Source: an uncultured Lachnospiraceae bacterium
GTDB lineage: Bacteria; Bacillota; Clostridia; Lachnospirales; Lachnospiraceae
Reading direction: 5' to 3'
NCBI GenBank assembly: GCA_946409475.1
Contig: CAMJWQ010000168.1
Location: forward strand, 1-7,498
DNA length: 7,498 nucleotides
The number at the start of each line of letters is the position of its first letter. Positions within the stretch are counted from its first letter, which is position 1. Position numbers and translations under genes: made by a program. Below the pieces are notes generated by a model. That model did no database searches and was not told where the DNA came from. It was given only the letters and a program-made list of their open reading frames with translations. Shown in pieces: positions 7,109-7,498 of this stretch.

Positions 7109-7139
7109 TTGTCATGGAAATATCTGCCGCATGTATAAT
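7109..7139 (+). promoter_or_regulatory. Possible promoter between the chemoreceptor stop and the terminator
   Basis: TTGTCA (7109-7114) and a perfect -10, TATAAT (7134-7139), are separated by 19 nt, two more than ideal. Transcription would begin near 7146 and meet the terminator at 7173-7200, giving an RNA of about 55 nt. Chance occurrence is quite possible in such AT-rich DNA. Confidence 0.3.
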
Positions 7140-7172
7140 ATCAGGAAAATAAAAAATACTATAAATAATAAG

Positions 7173-7200
7173 AGAAATGCTGATTCAGCATTTCTTTTTT
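7173..7200 (+). terminator. Intrinsic terminator of the transporter-chemoreceptor operon
   Basis: A perfect 10-bp stem, AGAAATGCTG (7173-7182) with CAGCATTTCT (7186-7195), encloses the loop ATT and runs straight into six T residues (7195-7200). It starts 88 nt after the chemoreceptor stop. The other strand lacks an uninterrupted T run after the stem, so it is directed mainly at + strand transcripts. Confidence 0.9.
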
Positions 7201-7277
7201 GCCCTTAAGAAAAATAATCAGGTATTTTTAATTCATGGCAAGTGAGGCTGCTTCCAGGCTCATCTTGTTTAAAGATA

Positions 7278-7324
7278 ATATGTACATACAAAAAACGACA
7301 AAATTTATAAATGTTCGTACATAT
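7278..7324. repeat. Interrupted palindrome, possible operator upstream of the outgoing promoter
   Basis: ATATGTAC (7278-7285) is matched by its reverse complement GTACATAT (7317-7324), 31 nt apart. The left copy is itself inside a perfect 10-bp palindrome, TATGTACATA (7279-7288), and a one-mismatch relative, TATGCACATA, occurs at 7431-7440. The right arm ends 14 nt before the -35 at 7339, a suitable place for a regulator. AT-rich composition makes such matches more likely by chance. Confidence 0.35.
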
Positions 7325-7338
7325 ATTGATAAAATATA

Positions 7339-7367
7339 TTGACAATATTATTGCGCTGTTGTATATT
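7339..7367 (+). promoter_or_regulatory. Near-consensus sigma-A type promoter directed out of the window
   Basis: A perfect -35, TTGACA (7339-7344), and TATATT (7362-7367) are separated by exactly 17 nt; the flanking DNA is A/T-rich, including an upstream stretch that could serve as an UP element. The start would be near 7374, giving at least 125 nt of untranslated leader before the window ends. It belongs to the next, unseen gene, since the terminator at 7173-7200 closes the transporter operon. Confidence 0.55.
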
Positions 7368-7498
7368 ATTACTACAGAAATTAATAATATTTATTTAAAA
7401 AACATATAAAATATAATGTAAAGCCAATATTATGCACATAAAATATAAAACACAACAACTCAATCTTAATAATTTATAAAATAATATAATTTATATTG

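Larger units (their letters stand above)
7086..7498. other. Right-hand intergenic region, very AT-rich, no convincing gene
   Basis: This 413-bp stretch after the chemoreceptor has no open frame with a good start and ribosome site. It contains a possible promoter (7109-7139), the operon terminator (7173-7200), a palindromic element (7278-7324) and a near-consensus promoter (7339-7367). The last ~130 bases are almost all A and T and would form the leader of a gene beyond the window. Short frames, such as a 35-codon one from ATG 7235 and a minus-strand frame ending near 7205, lack ribosome sites or usable starts. Confidence 0.7.

Noticed and set aside
7205..7384. Minus-strand open frame, and a 35-codon + frame from ATG 7235, as gene remnants
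   Set aside because: The minus frame has no ATG and is mostly AT-driven Ile/Tyr/Phe codons. The + frame has no ribosome site. Neither resembles a known protein.
1..7498. CRISPR array, insertion sequence, phage or tRNA genes
   Set aside because: No regularly spaced repeats, transposase motifs, terminal inverted repeats or cloverleaf pattern were seen in the sequence.

Overview
The window carries one complete five-gene locus, all on the + strand. It encodes a furanose-type sugar ABC transporter of the carbohydrate uptake transporter-2 (CUT2) class, resembling E. coli YtfQ-YtfR-YtfT-YjfF, followed directly by a transmembrane methyl-accepting chemotaxis protein (MCP). The source is most likely a Gram-positive anaerobe of the Clostridia, with a Lachnospiraceae-like flavour. 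The grounds are strong purine-rich Shine-Dalgarno sites, moderate-to-low GC coding sequence with very AT-rich intergenic DNA, a lipobox plus Glu/Ala/Thr-rich linker on the binding protein, and a clostridial style of MCP. No rRNA, tRNA or housekeeping marker is present, so the taxon is an inference.

Layout. Bases 1-101 are an AT-rich leader. The substrate-binding lipoprotein (ytfQ-like, 102-1154) comes first, then a 259-bp gap before the ATPase. That gap holds a long hairpin with a T6 tract (1224-1277) that looks like an intrinsic terminator or attenuator, and possibly a 35-codon ORF whose stop overlaps the ATPase start. The ATPase (ytfR-like, 1414-2937), permease 1 (ytfT-like, 2930-3982), permease 2 (yjfF-like, 3984-5003) and the MCP (5025-7085) are then packed with an 8-bp overlap, a 1-bp gap and a 21-bp gap. 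A clean terminator lies at 7173-7200. The remaining ~300 bp is extremely AT-rich and contains a near-consensus promoter (TTGACA-17-TATATT) pointing out of the window, with a palindromic operator-like element just upstream.

How the genes work together. The lipoprotein should capture a pentose or hexose in its furanose form outside the cell and pass it to the YtfT/YjfF heterodimeric channel, powered by the two-domain YtfR ATPase. The terminator after the first gene would let the binding protein be made in excess over the membrane and ATPase parts. The MCP, with an extracytoplasmic dCache-like sensor, HAMP and cytoplasmic signalling hairpin, is the last gene of the same run, which suggests that uptake and chemotaxis toward the same or a related sugar are co-expressed. 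No regulator or catabolic enzyme lies in the window.

Most of this is recognisable biology. The points most worth a second look are the MCP built into the transporter operon, the attenuator and small ORF between genes 1 and 2, a possible ~55-nt transcript between the MCP and its terminator, and the promoter/palindrome module at the right end.
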